A stretch of DNA of 64,000 nucleotides from Tilletia caries (Eukaryota; Basidiomycota; Exobasidiomycetes; Tilletiales; Tilletiaceae). Made by a program: the position numbers and the translations under genes. The DNA lies in the NCBI GenBank assembly GCA_032718865.1, contig JALUTQ010000040.1:1302001-1366000 (forward strand). Direction: 5' to 3'. Within the stretch, counting starts at the first letter, position 1; every line of letters starts with the position of its first letter. The notes below the pieces were generated by a model. It saw only the letters and a program-made list of their open reading frames with translations. It was not told where the DNA came from and made no database searches. Shown piece after piece: positions 1 through 11,284 of the stretch.

Positions 1-37
1 TCCCTGCTCGCTGACCCTCTGCTCCCTACGAAGTACG

Positions 38-3000
38 ATGCCGTCTGCCTCTGCGCCCAGCGCTTCCGGGTCGCGGCATGTCCAGTCTCCGGCCACTCCT
101 GCCTACATTCCTCCCTACAGGTCCGACTGTCCATACCCCATTCGTCCCCTTATCAGGCCTCGCGCCAGCTTACACACTCCGTCCTACACTCCCATCCGCA
201 CTCACCCTTTCCCTCCGCCCAATCTCACAGGCGTGCCCTACCCTTCCAAGAGGCACTCACATCTCGCCTCGCCCTCCGAGCGGCCGACAAATGCTCCATA
301 TCCATCACCATTGTCATCCAAGACGTCCTCGTCTCGAACCGACGGTAAGCTTCATCCTCCCACCTGAGCCATGCCCAGCATTTTGCCAGCCAAGTCTCAC
401 GTAGCTTGATTTCCCGCAGCCTCTTCTTCTCTTCCACTGCGAATATTGCCAATCGCGACGCCAAACACCGATCCACGCGCGCTCCAGTCGGCCGCATCAG
501 CATCAACGCCACACATCTACTCGCGCTCGCTCCAGTCGGCTGCATCAGCATCGACCTCACACACATACCCACGCTCGCTCCAGTCGGCTGCATCAGTATC
601 GGCATTCTCAGCATCAAGAGCTCAGAACACCCGTCCATTAGATCACTACGCCACTGCCATTCAGCCCTCGCCATCCCGAGTCCACCACGACAGCCGAAGA
701 ACACACGTCCGACATCCCTCTTCGCGTTCACGCGAGTCTAGTCCTGTCCGGATAGCAAGTTCCAGCCCTGATCCGATATATCTCGTTGCGGACTCCTCAC
801 ACCGACTCGTCACCACTACGTCGCAGCCGCACCGTGATTGCGGTGCACCATCCTCGAACCCCGCCAGCGAGCGGAGCGAGAAGCGCCGCAAGCGCACGAG
901 CGATGGTCACCTTCGCGACGAACCAGGCAGCTCAAATGCTTCAACCAGATCCATCTCTCAGTCGGGAACCAAGAGGAGGAAGAAATCGAGCGCAGTCGAA
1001 GATTGGCGGATGAAACAAGTTTTCTTATCGGCTCAAACTCCAGAGTCTTCGAGAACAAATACTCCATCCTCGAACCCTGCCCAGGAACGTCCAACCCGAG
1101 CGGACGCTAGCACGCAGACGGAGCTCGCGACATCCACTGAACTTGCGACAGCCACTGAGCTCGCGACAGCCACTGAGCCTGCAGAAGTTAACGAACCGAC
1201 AGGGTGCGAACAATACTTCTGCTTCGATTCCGTCGCCCCTTCCTCAAGTGGGCCACTCAGCCAGAACGATGCGTTCGTAGCGCCGGTAGCGTCCAGCAGT
1301 ACCGACTTCTTATCTGCTTTGCTCGCCTCGATACCAGCTAGCGACCTAGCTCCTCCTTCCTTCTTCCTCAACGCCCACGAAGAAATCAACGAACAGGAAG
1401 ACGTCTTCGCGCCAAACCGCCCCAGCGTGGGGTGGTTCTCCATGTTTACGTCGAGAACGCCGGAGCCGGCCGGCTTCACGAACGACCTTCAATTCTCCGC
1501 TCCACAGGATCCGATTCATCACGGTCTGGATCTGATGAATGTTCAGCCCGCGGACGTCATCACCGGGGCCACATCAGCGCCGCCCCACATGTTTACAGCA
1601 GCTGCGGAGGAGACGAGCACAGCCGAGTGCACAACAGCTCCTCCTCCCTTGCCGACCCTGGCGGCGGAGACGGCAACAGCTGGATTGCTGACAGCGTCCC
1701 CGCAGATCCAGCAGCAACCTCTCCCTTCCGACTCGGCCCCTCCCGAACAGGCAGATCCGCCTCCCGCTGCTAATCCACCAGCTCGGAAAGGTGGGAAAAA
1801 GGTCAAGGCCGCTTCGCGCGATCCACCCGCTCGGAAAGGTGGGAGAAAGAGCAAGGCCGCGTCGCGCGGCAAGTCCAAGTCCAAGTCCAAGCCCAAGCCC
1901 AAGCCCAAGCCCAAGCCCAAGCCCAGCTCTGAGCCCAAGCCCAAGCCCAAGAGTTGGCCCTCGGAAGCGAGCCGGAAGCCCTCGGACCGTCTGGCCGCAG
2001 CCGCCTTGCGAAAGACGCTGCAATCGATGGAGACGGAGAGAATTGCGAATGCGTCTGATCCTGAAGCCGGTCGCGCCGAGGACAAGGACCAGGACCAGGA
2101 CCAGGACGCGAGCCGAGAGCACGCGGCGTCCCCGCGCGCACGTCATCCGGTGGCGGAAGAGGAGGAGGAGTTTTGGGTCGAAATCCCTACGCTGCCAGCC
2201 TGTCGGAAGGCGGCATTCGCGCGAGCGGACCTCAATGCCGGTGTCGGTGTCGGTGTTGGCGACGCGGAAAGGTCGACTTTGTTGTCGGTACCTGGACGAT
2301 CGGTGCAGCGGCAAAACGGTCGCAAGACTTCGAGACGCAGCAGCAAGACTCCGAAGCGGGTGAGGGGGTCCGGTGCGCGCGCGGAGGTCTCGGTTTCTAC
2401 TGCTCAGCCCGAACCTCGCGCCGTTTCCGATGAGGAGGACGATCTGCCGCTGGTCCCGATCGCGCGCGGAGGTCGGGCCAGTGGCGGAGGTGGACGAGGA
2501 CGTGGTCGTGGTCGAGGAGGCCGAGCTAGTGCGCGCGAGGAGGAGGTCGAACCTCGCTCCGTTGCCGATGAGGACGATGAGCTGCCCGTCCCGAGTACGC
2601 GCGGAGTTAGAGCCAGTGGCGGAGTCGGGCGTGAGCGCGGGGGTGCTCGAGGGGGTCGAGCCGGTGCGCGCGAGGAGGCCTCGGTCGGCACGGTGCAGCC
2701 CGAACCTCGCGCCGTTTCCGATGAGAAGGACGATCTCCGCCTCGTCCCGAGCACGCGCGGAGTTAGAGCCAGTGGCGGAGTCGGGCGTGAGCGCGGGGGT
2801 GCTCGAGGACGCCGAGCCGGTACGCACGAGCAGGCCTCGGATTGCACTTCCGAGTTCGAGCCTCGCTCGACTACTGAGGATGATGATCTGCCGATTGTCC
2901 CGGGCACGCGTAGAGGTAGGGCGAGTGGCGGGGGCGGGCGGGGACGTGCCCGAGGAGGTCGGGGTGGAGTTCAGGCCCGAGGACGAGAACGAGGAGGAAG

Positions 3001-3820
3001 AGGAAGAGGGTCAGGGACGGGGACGAGGAAAGGGAAAGGGAAAGGGAGAGACAGAGGGGGAGGAGACATGGACGGTGGGTCGGGAAGCCCCGTGGTTTCA
3101 GCTGCGACGACGACGATTACGACAAGGGTGCCCGACTGGCTCGCAACTCAACAAGCCATCGACGTCCCCGCGCCAACGTCTGCGTCGGGCCCGGGAATGG
3201 ACCTCGTCTCGCATCACGGCAGCTCGTCGTCATCCACGCAGGTGTCGCCGGACACTATGTACCTTTACTCCGACCTGGGAATCATGCACAGCGGCCCGTC
3301 CTCCTTCCTGCCCTCCCACTTCCACCCCAACGGGCCCGCCCTGCCTCCGCCTCCCGTCGCTACGCTAAACTCTCGCCCACAGCTATCATCATCGCTCGGA
3401 CAGACGCAAGGCGCTCGGCCCGCCAGCTCCACCCTCGAATCAGCGTCCTTGAGCAAAGAGACGGGCTCAGCAGTGGCAACGGAGCGAACAGCTCCACGGA
3501 AGAGGTATGTTCTCTCTTTCTCTCCCTCTCTCCCTTTCCTTCTCTTTCTTTTACTCACGCCCCCTTCGAACCACGATCGATGCGCAGACCCATAGCGATA
3601 GCGTGTGATAGCTGTAACAAGAAGCATAGGGGATGTGACGATATCGATCCGTCACATCCCGTGGCTTGTACCAACTGCTTCACCAACGGATACGAATGCA
3701 ACTACTCCAAGGCCGCCAAGAGCTTCGCCGAGGAGGTATGTCCTGTCCCTCTCTCTCTCTCGCTCTCTTCCTTTTACTCACAACCCCTTCGAACCACGAT
3801 CGATACAGCTTCCTGCTTGA
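38..3820 (+). CDS. Long disordered protein with C-terminal Zn2Cys6 zinc cluster (probable transcription regulator)
   Basis: Four exons join in phase: 38-344, 420-3504, 3588-3735, 3809-3820 (about 1,183 residues). Nearly all of it is low complexity: Ser/Thr/Ala-rich N-terminus, Lys-Ser and Lys-Pro runs near 1860-1950, then about four modules rich in RG/RGG (2380-2980) that resemble AT-hook or RGG nucleic-acid-binding tracts. The third exon encodes a complete zinc cluster, CX2CX6CX10CX2CX6C, only about 15 residues from the stop. Zn2Cys6 domains bind DNA and usually sit near the N-terminus, so the C-terminal position is unusual. ATG at 38 is the first in frame, but the frame is open back to base 2, so the true start may lie outside the window. 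Introns 2 and 3 share a nearly identical 3' half. A role in transcription is inferred from the domain only; no fungal-TF middle homology domain is visible. Confidence 0.72.
481..600 (+). repeat. Tandem 48-bp coding repeat, 2.5 copies
   Basis: A near-identical segment starts at 481, 529 and 577 (first 20 bases GCTCCAGTCGGCYGCATCAG). The 48-bp period keeps frame and gives a 16-residue Ser/Ala repeat in the zinc-cluster gene. Confidence 0.85.
2380..2980 (+). repeat. Imperfect tandem modules rich in RG/RGG codons
   Basis: About four modules each contain an acidic E/D patch, a VP-x-(T/A)-R-G step and a GR/RG stretch. Two adjacent modules carry an identical 56-bp block (2597-2652 and 2753-2808, 156 bp or 52 codons apart), implying recent duplication or gene conversion. 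The reverse strand stays open across this tract because of composition, not because of a second gene. Confidence 0.8.
3505..3808 (+). other. Pair of related introns flanking the zinc-cluster exon
   Basis: Intron 3505-3587 (83 nt, phase 2) and intron 3736-3808 (73 nt, phase 0) both start GTATGT, have a CT-rich 5' half and end in almost the same stretch of about 35 nt, including TTTTACTCAC and CCTTCGAACCACGATCGAT just before the AG. Ordinary introns of one gene do not normally share sequence. Confidence 0.8.
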
Positions 3821-4129
3821 CTGAACGCTGAACGATGCCCGTCGCGGGTAGCTCGACCAACGGCAGGGCGTTTTCCGACGACAACGAGGGGGACGATAAT
3901 GCTCTTCCCGCGCCTTCGATCGTCGCTTCCTCCTCTCACCTTCAAGAAGAATCAATAAAAGTTGACGTGTATGCTGCCAAACGCTCCTTCCATCGCAAAG
4001 CAAAGTCCCGACGATTTGTGTAGCATTATTGTAGCATTGCTTTTCCCTTCACGCAATACAAAGTGTAGTACAACAGCAGAAAAGAGGGATAAACGGAGGT
4101 TGGGAGGTGTGCTCGATTGGCGCTCCTTC
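3821..4129. other. Short convergent intergenic region with a possible poly(A) signal
   Basis: It lies between the stops of two converging genes. AATAAA at 3954-3959 is a plausible polyadenylation signal for the zinc-cluster gene. A 62-codon frame starts at 3835, directly after that gene's stop, and has no recognisable feature. Confidence 0.45.
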
Positions 4130-7100
4130 TCAGACCGCTCGCATCCACTTGAACAGTCCGAAGAACGAATCGAGCCAGCGCTGCCAGAGTGTAGTCGAAG
4201 TAAGGGCATCCAGGGAATCGTTGTCTTGGTCGTCATAGTTATCGTCGATAGTTGCCGCATCGTCCTCGACGGTCGTCTCTTGTGATATGAAGGTCATGCG
4301 CTCGGACGCCTCCGTAAGTTTGAATCCATCCAAAACCGACGCCTCCGCTGCAGCGGCGTGGACGGCCGGTATGGAGGCCGCTGTCGGTGCCTCAGAAGCT
4401 TCGGGATGGTGCCAAAGGGCGGAAGGCGTCGATGCTGTAGTCATCGATGGGACCGAGTCGCCCTTCGCTCCCCGCTTCGTCTGCGTTTGCGCCCGTGTAC
4501 CTCGAGCGAGGCTTTCGAGGTGGGTCGGGAAGCCGGGTACGTGAATCGACTTGGATGCCTGCAGATGGCTCGTGAGGAGGAGCACAATTCAGCCCTCCGT
4601 GCGCTTGGTCTCTTGACGACCTTCGCTCACCTTCAAAGTTGGAACCACATACGCCATGAACGCCAGGATGAGCGCCATCACCGAGAGCACTAACGCGTAT
4701 CGAGGCAGAAGCCTGCTTTGTCGGCGGACAGAAAGTGAGGCTTTGGCCCTTGGCGGGAAGCGAAGTTGTGCTTTCAGCGGGCGTGTGGATTGTACATCGT
4801 CGCTGGTGAGGTATGCCTTGACATCAGCTGGCCGCTGCGTGCGGAACCCGTCGAGTTGTCCAACTGGCGTTGTCCATGCTGAAAGAAAAAAGGGAATAAA
4901 ATAGCCGTCAACATCCAGGGTAGTCCCATCCCGAAGCTCAAGAGACGCAGGCTCCTTCAGCACAACCAATTGCAGACTCACCATCGGAAGGCTTGCAGAA
5001 GCGCAAATCCAATGTGCCCACCGCACAATCCAGCACAGGAATCTCGACCAGAACCGCATCTCCCTTCCTCAGCTTAGCCGCGTCCTCACCCGACCATGCC
5101 GATGCAATCCGGATTTCCAACTTGCACTGATCCGACGACGACGAGCGTGCGTTCCGCAAGGACGCAGGCAGCTCCACCTTAATGAGGACCGCACCTTTCT
5201 CCAGATCCCTGTCTACGTCCGGGTCCTCGGCTGACAACCGCATCCATCTCAACCGCCCATGGTCGCACCACACACTGACAACTTCGTCCCCCTCGTTCAT
5301 GATGAGCGCCACACTCGGCACAAGGACCGATCGACCATCGAGCTCCGCGCGGGGCCATGCAGGGACCATAACCTTCTTCACCATCCGCACCTCCTCCTCG
5401 TCTTGCATCCGACGCAGCGTCGGCACCACCTCGACCGTCGCTTCATGAAGCGTGTACGGCAGAACGCCGTGACTGAGCGACTGGTCGCCAACCACCGACC
5501 CGCTCAAGTCCTGCATCGTCCAATCCGCAGGCGCGATCGACTGGTCCGCTACCACGGCCGCAGCCAGTAATCTCGAGGAACCCGAGGCAGTACCAGCAGA
5601 TAATACCGCCGGCCACTCCCCGCGCTTATGTCCACTCCCGTACGAACCCACGCTCTCATCGCTACTCCCAACTCTCGTGCGCGGCACACCAAGCGGAGGC
5701 GGACTCGGGGTCCCCGCCGTCTTTGGAACGGAGGCGACCGACGTCGACCGTTCGTCGCTCGTCGCTCGTTTACGTAAGGCCCGAGCGAGGTTGGGCACGA
5801 GGGGTGCGTGGAGTGGGGACGCGAGTCCCGGCTCTTGCTCTTGCTCTAGTTCCTCTTCATGCACCTGTGGGCTCGTCGCCGCGTACGAGGACTTACGCTG
5901 ATGCGCAACAGGACGCTCAGGAGGTTTGCTGGGTCCTGCAGCAGGATGTATAACGGTCGTGTCCCCGACTTCGCTGCTAGATCCGGCAGTGTTGGTTCTC
6001 GATAACTTCTTGCGCGTCGGCGTGCCCATCGGATCGTCCACGGAAGACGGAAAATACGACGGGGCAGTCGAATGCTTTGTGGGTGTACTGATGGACTCCG
6101 AAGACAGGCTCCGAGGGCCAGCACGTCGGCCGTTCGCAAAAGCAGCTCCGCCCTGTAGCTCAGGCCGATTGGAAGATTCCTGCTGCTGGCTCTTCGCTTT
6201 CAGCTTTGCCTGTCGATCTTGGTCCCGCTCGATCTGTAGCGCCTCTCCTTCTTGTTCTTCGTCGTCGATCAGTCGCTGCAGCTGCTGGGCGATCGTCGAC
6301 CGCGTCTGGGCGTGAGACGCGGAAGGCATGGCAAACTTGATGTCCTGAAGCTGAGCCGCGTCGAGATGGGCGACGCATATCTTTCCCTCGAATTGCAGGG
6401 TGATGTTGTCCTTCAGGCGTGAAGGCAAGACACCGAGCGTCTCATCCACATCAACCACGACCGCAAATGAGTTTGGGTCCGCCAAGAGACCCTTCGGCAA
6501 ATCATCATTTCCCCTGCCGGGATTGCTGAGCTCGCTGCCTGGCGCGCCAGCACCATTAACCCCTCCTGCAAGCTGCTTGACCTTCTCCAGCGTCGACATG
6601 TCTGAGATGGCTGATTCGTCGACAAAGGCCTGATGGTCGACTGAGAAGGAGAGGTCGTGATTGAACAGACCTTTGGGCGGGGCGACTTGCATGAGGTCGC
6701 CGTTGTCGTCGAGAATAGTGGTGTCGAGCATACCGAGGTCAAGAGTATTTGTAGGCGGCGAAACTGCAGCAGATCTTGGAGTCCGGAGGGAGGGGATCCT
6801 GGACAGGTTGGACGTTGATGAGCCTGTCGAAGAGCCAGGTGGAGGGCCTGTCCGGATGCCGATGACACCTCTCGAGCTTCCGCTACGAGTTCCAGATGTG
6901 ACCAGCTTGACCTCAGACAAGGTGATTCTCGCGTCGCTGCCTTGAAGATGCAGCCTGAGATAAAGGGGCAGAAGGGGTCAGTATCTGCCATTCTCATATG
7001 TGGTCTATGCGTACGAGGGTTGGGACTCACTTGAGATAGGCCCTTTCATCGATACCAAGATGACTGAAGCCGATGAGGGTGCAGACTGTCTCGAAGGAAA

Positions 7101-8118
7101 TGAGACGAGCTTCTGACCCGTTCCTGGGAGCTGCGCTCGTCCAGGTAGTGTTGATCTGTGCCTGGAGCGTGCTTAAAGGCTGTAGAATGGGAATTTTGGG
7201 GTTGTGTGCTCCTTGTCCCGCATTGGACTGGCCCGCCCGGAGCCAGGCCAGGGACAGGTGAGAAGTGGCGGCAAACATGCCCTTCAGTTTGGGACCTGTG
7301 ACGATAGAGCATCTACGGATGGCGAGGGCCTCGGAGTCCGGTTTTGGTGCTGAGGATAACGTGGAGGATGGGCTGGAGGCGTCGTCGAAGCTGCCTCCGA
7401 TGAGCTTGGGGAAGATACGAATGGGAGAGTCCTTGGCAGAGATGGAGTCTGAGCTCGATATTCTGAAATCAAAGGTGTTCATAAGAGATCGTGGGACGGG
7501 GACGGTGACCTGCATGATTGAGAAGCTGTGTAAATGTCTGCTGGCTGCATGTTCGATTCGAGGTATACTTGGACAGAAGCTCACCTGTAGAGGCCATCCT
7601 GCTGAATCGCGCAGATGATTGATCCGCATAATAAGGGTGACGAGATACCCTCGCTTCCCACTTTCGGCATGTGCTCCCCTTATTGCAGAGCCCTGGCCGG
7701 CGGGCGCTGTACCGGCAGGTACGATGAGATTCAGATTTCCCGACATCGAGACCACGACTGCTGTGTTTGTCGGCTCGGACTCGTCGAGGGCCATGTCTGT
7801 AGAGACCGGGATCTTGAAGATGTTGGCTGCGCGTGCTGCTGATTCGGAGAGAGCTGGAGCTGCCCAGTGGGCATCGAGCGCATCTATGTGCCACTCATGG
7901 AGCTCGACGTGCTCGTCTTGGAGGAGCGGGAAGGGCGTCTGGTCTGCAGTGGTGTCTGACACACCGACGAGAAGGTAGAGGGAGGCGAAGCAGCCGTGCG
8001 TTGTGGTTTGGATCTTGATGTGGAGCCTGCGCGTGATCCGGCTGACGTCGAGCTCGTGCTGTCCGCCTCCACGCGCCGACACCGGCGAGAAGATCGACGA
8101 CCGCCGCGACTTGCTCAT
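4130..8118 (-). CDS. Unknown large protein with one C-terminal transmembrane segment
   Basis: Five exons join in phase on the minus strand: 8118-7585, 7509-7031, 6954-4982, 4878-4631, 4558-4130 (about 1,220 residues). Introns are 75, 76, 103 and 72 nt; the first is a multiple of three without a stop, so its retention would add 25 residues. The N-terminal third is probably folded (mixed hydrophobic and charged). The middle is Ser/Pro-rich and probably disordered, with a Gln/Glu-rich helix-forming stretch. A second compact region lies around residues 870-1010. One hydrophobic helix, about residues 1053-1075 (YALVLSVMALILAFMAYVV), is followed by an acidic tail of about 140 residues ending in a Trp/Phe-rich amphipathic segment. 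No signal peptide is seen. I do not recognise the family. The layout fits a tail-proximal ER or nuclear-envelope membrane protein, which is inference. It faces the dehydrogenase gene across a 494-bp divergent promoter. Confidence 0.7.
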
Positions 8119-8153
8119 GTTTCTCTCTTGCGCTGTGCGAGGTACACGCTCAG

Positions 8154-8188
8154 TACTCAGTACTCAGTACTCAGTACTCAGTACTCAG
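8154..8188 (+). repeat. TACTCAG heptamer, five exact copies
   Basis: Five uninterrupted copies of TACTCAG. The same heptamer recurs, 2.9 copies, at 42631-42650, next to the copia insertion. Confidence 0.95.
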
Positions 8189-8193
8189 TCGAT

Positions 8194-8221
8194 CGAACAG
8201 CGAACAGCGAACAGCGAACAG
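8194..8221 (+). repeat. CGAACAG heptamer, four exact copies
   Basis: Four uninterrupted copies of CGAACAG, five bases after the TACTCAG array and with the same 7-bp period but a different unit. Confidence 0.95.
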
Positions 8222-8525
8222 ATGTCAGATGGTGGTGGGACACAACCAACACTCGCGCCAGCGCACATCTCGCCGGCGAGCGCGTCGGAACGCGTCCTGC
8301 GCGTCGCACAACAACACCAGTCACGTGCACCACTCTTGTTCCGTCTTCCCGTCGGCGGTGTCGGCGACTTCTCAGGCCGACACGCCCGGATAAATCTGCC
8401 CGATCGTCGGTGACATCGTCTTGGAACACTCGCCGAAGATCCCCCGCCAGGAACATCTCCCACCTGTTCTTGACCTTCGCTGACTCGCTCATCCTTCTGT
8501 CCTTGATGTTGGCCATCGCTTCACA

Positions 8526-8533
8526 TATATAAA
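8526..8533 (+). promoter_or_regulatory. TATA box
   Basis: TATATAAA lies 80 bp upstream of the ATG of the dehydrogenase gene, a typical fungal spacing. Confidence 0.55.
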
Positions 8534-8612
8534 GGCGACGTCGCGCAGGAATCCAAAGCCCCGCCCTCCAACTCACTACTTCTCACCCACCCACAGGTCA
8601 AATCTCTTCACC

Positions 8613-9964
8613 ATGTCTTCCTCATCGTCGTTGTCTACTGGTGGTGTCAAGTCCATTCTGCTGTTTGGCGCGACGGGCTACGTTGGAGGCAATGTGCTCC
8701 ACCATCTGCTCACCCAGCATGCAGAGAAGGCTCCTCACATTGTCCTCCTTGTCTCCTCTCAATCTGCAGCAGAGAAAGTTGCCAAGTGGGCTCGCGCTGT
8801 CAATTCGCAGCTTGATGTCCAAATTCTCCAACCTGTGCCCGAGCAAGAATCCAGCGACGAAGCAATCAAGCGCATTCGGCCCAATGGCCTCGACATTGTC
8901 CCCATCCCGCGTACCCCAGAGCAAGCATGGTACGCTGCAGCCGAACAGTACGCGTCTGTCACCGACTGCTGCGTCCAGGTTGCCACCTCGGACGACGGCT
9001 CGTTTACCAGTGCCATTCAGCGCGGTCTCGCCAAGGCACACTCCTCGGGCAAGCGGCGGGGTTGCATCGTGCACGCCTCGGGAACCCAGCTTATCGAGTC
9101 CGCCCCGGTCGGCAAGTTCGTCGAGACGCCCATTTACGACGACACGGACCTTGACCAGCTCAAATCGATCCCGGACGAGGCTGCTCATCGGTTGATCGAC
9201 CTGGAGATCATCAATGATATTGCCGCAGGCAAGATTGGTGGTGGTGCCATCGTCTGCCCCAGTCTCATCTGGGGCATTGCTCACGGTCCTGTTCGTCGAA
9301 TCAGGTGAGTACGATGATTACACCACTCGTGATCCTTGACTGGATTCTCCAAACTGAGTCCTTCCCTCTGACCCCTGCTTACAGCCAACAAGTCCCTGGT
9401 ATGGTCGAGAAAGCTCTATCGCCTCTCAACAACCAGGCCGTTTACTGCGGCGAAGGCACCAACGTCTGGAACGGCGTGCATGTTGACGAACTTGCCGACC
9501 TCATCGTCCGCCTCATCACCCGATGGACCTACGAACCCCTTCCCCAATCCCCACCCGAAGCCCACTCAACCTTCTACTTCGCCGCCGCCAAGCCCCTCTT
9601 CAGCTTCAAGGACGTCGCCACTGCCATCGGCACAGTCCTCTCCTCCACCAAGAATCCAGCCACCTCCAAGCCCCTCGTGCCCACCGCCGAGCCCAAGAGC
9701 GTCACCGTCCCCAAGTTCGACGCGTCCCAGAAGGGCGTTCGTGTCGAGGATGGCGACCGAGCCGCGGCCGCTGACGAAGATGAAAAGCGTGCACCGGTTT
9801 GGCCATGCCGAACGACCTCGCGATGTGTCAGTGAGCGAGCCAAGAGCGAGTTTGGCTGGGTCGCCAAGCGGGAGTTTGATCGGGAGGCCATGCTGGACGA
9901 GATCAAGTCCTACGTCAAAATCTGGATCGAAGATGGCGTCTTGGAGGAGAAGCTCAAGGCTTGA
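8613..9964 (+). CDS. Extended short-chain dehydrogenase / NAD(P)-dependent epimerase-like protein
   Basis: Two exons, 8613-9304 and 9385-9964, join in phase 2 across an 80-nt intron to give 423 residues. The N-terminus carries the Rossmann nucleotide-binding motif GATGYVGG at residues 19-26. The middle has a nucleoside-diphosphate-sugar epimerase-like pattern (SLIWGIAHGP, then a VHVDELADLIVRL segment). The C-terminus keeps the family's RCVSERAKSEFGW element. I see no clean YxxxK catalytic pair at the expected place (a His-Ala-Ser-Gly-Thr segment stands where the active Ser/Thr normally is), so catalysis is not certain; atypical extended SDRs of this kind occur widely in fungi. It is probably cytosolic: no signal peptide or membrane segment. 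ATG 8613 follows a TATA box by 80 bp. Substrate unknown. Confidence 0.82.
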
Positions 9965-11284
9965 AGCTACATTATAAGCAGCATATATGTACAGGTCGGG
10001 CCCGTCTTCACTGGTAATCGAAAGAAATTCCTCCTTCCAGCTTCTCAGTGTACATATTACATCCAAAGACAAAGGCATCACTGTCCGCGCCTGCCTGTGT
10101 GCCGTTGACAGAACGCCGGGGGCATGCCGAGCTGTTGCCACTCGTTGTTCTTTTTGCCCGCCTGTGTGGGATGCGGAAGCGCTGAAAACAAGGACGTCGA
10201 CACTCGACGACCGTTGGGGATGGGAGAGAACCACCATCGACCGCGCTCGTGCTATGGCTCACTTCTGGCAATAGTACCACACTACGCACGCCGGCGGACA
10301 GGACTTGCGCTGCCCTGTTGCTGCTGGCCACGACCAGGTCCGGGACGCTGCAGCGATAGCAGGTTCCATTCTCCGACAGCTGGATGACGCTGGACGCTGA
10401 ACATCTATATCTGTTCCCCCTATCACCGCACCCTCCCATCGTTCCTAGCGGTCGCTCGTCACTGCATGATTGGAAACAACAGCGTACGTACTACTCATAG
10501 CTGCTTCTTTTGAATCTCAGCAGGACGTCCGCTCCTCAAAGCCTGCGCATGCCTCAGAACGCCCTCTCTGCTCATCTCGATCAAAGAGAGCGTATGGATT
10601 AGCGGCCAGGCTGTGGCAGCTCACAGCCGATTCGCATACCGACCGTGCTCACTTTCGTGGCTGAAGCGCTGATCGTCTCTCTATCTTCGTTTGCGAGTCC
10701 GATTGCCCCCTCTTCACCACAGCTCTCGACTCCTGTTTACTTGCCTGCGCGCGCCGAAGAGGACGAAAGTGGCCACTGTCATCCGGAGTTGGATCTTCTT
10801 ATTCCAGCCTCCGACCCGCACTCGCCTTTCCGATACCCTCGCTCCTGCGCATCGAAACTGGAGCCTATAGGTTGGGATACAAGGAATGCACTCATTCCAA
10901 CAAACAACTTCAACATCTTGCTCGCTGTTTTGCCTATAGTTTGTGAGTACCGGCATCGCACAGCCTCGTCGGAGCATGGCTGACGCATGATCCAACATCG
11001 ACAGAGATACCCACACTCCCAAGGTCCGACCCGGCGTGAAAAGCGAAAACACCTTCGGCTTCGGAGGTCACTGATTCCATAGAACTTCTACCCTTGGCAC
11101 CGAAACTCTTGCAAGAGGTCTTGCTACAAAGGTCGCCTACGCGGGCCCCAAACGCCCTCCCCTGGTCCTCTTCTTTTCGCCCATCTCGGGGATCTCTCTA
11201 ACACCCAATCTCTATCGAGGTCTCCTCAAAAGCTCGATACCCTTCTACCAGCTTCACCGGAGTTCACCCAGCCCTCTTCAGAAC
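9965..11284. other. Intergenic region, no gene seen
   Basis: Only short frames lacking splice logic or recognisable domains. It includes the 3' end of the dehydrogenase gene and the promoter of the secreted lyase-like gene; the last 150 bases are pyrimidine-rich, as in fungal 5' leaders. Confidence 0.5.

Larger units (their letters stand above)
8119..8612. promoter_or_regulatory. Divergent promoter region with heptamer repeats
   Basis: This is the 494-bp space between two genes transcribed away from each other. It holds two adjacent heptamer microsatellites (8154-8188 and 8194-8221) next to the leftward start, and a TATA box near the rightward start. Confidence 0.55.

Noticed and set aside
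225..731. 168-codon minus-strand frame over the start of the first gene
   Set aside because: Antisense of the 48-bp tandem repeat; no recognisable protein features.
1574..2827. 417-codon open frame on the minus strand under the zinc-cluster gene
   Set aside because: It is Arg/Leu/Gly-rich antisense of the repetitive RG and Lys-Pro coding tracts, with no domain, start context or splice logic.
8154..8221. CRISPR-like short repeats
   Set aside because: The repeats are contiguous 7-mers without spacers, in a eukaryotic promoter.
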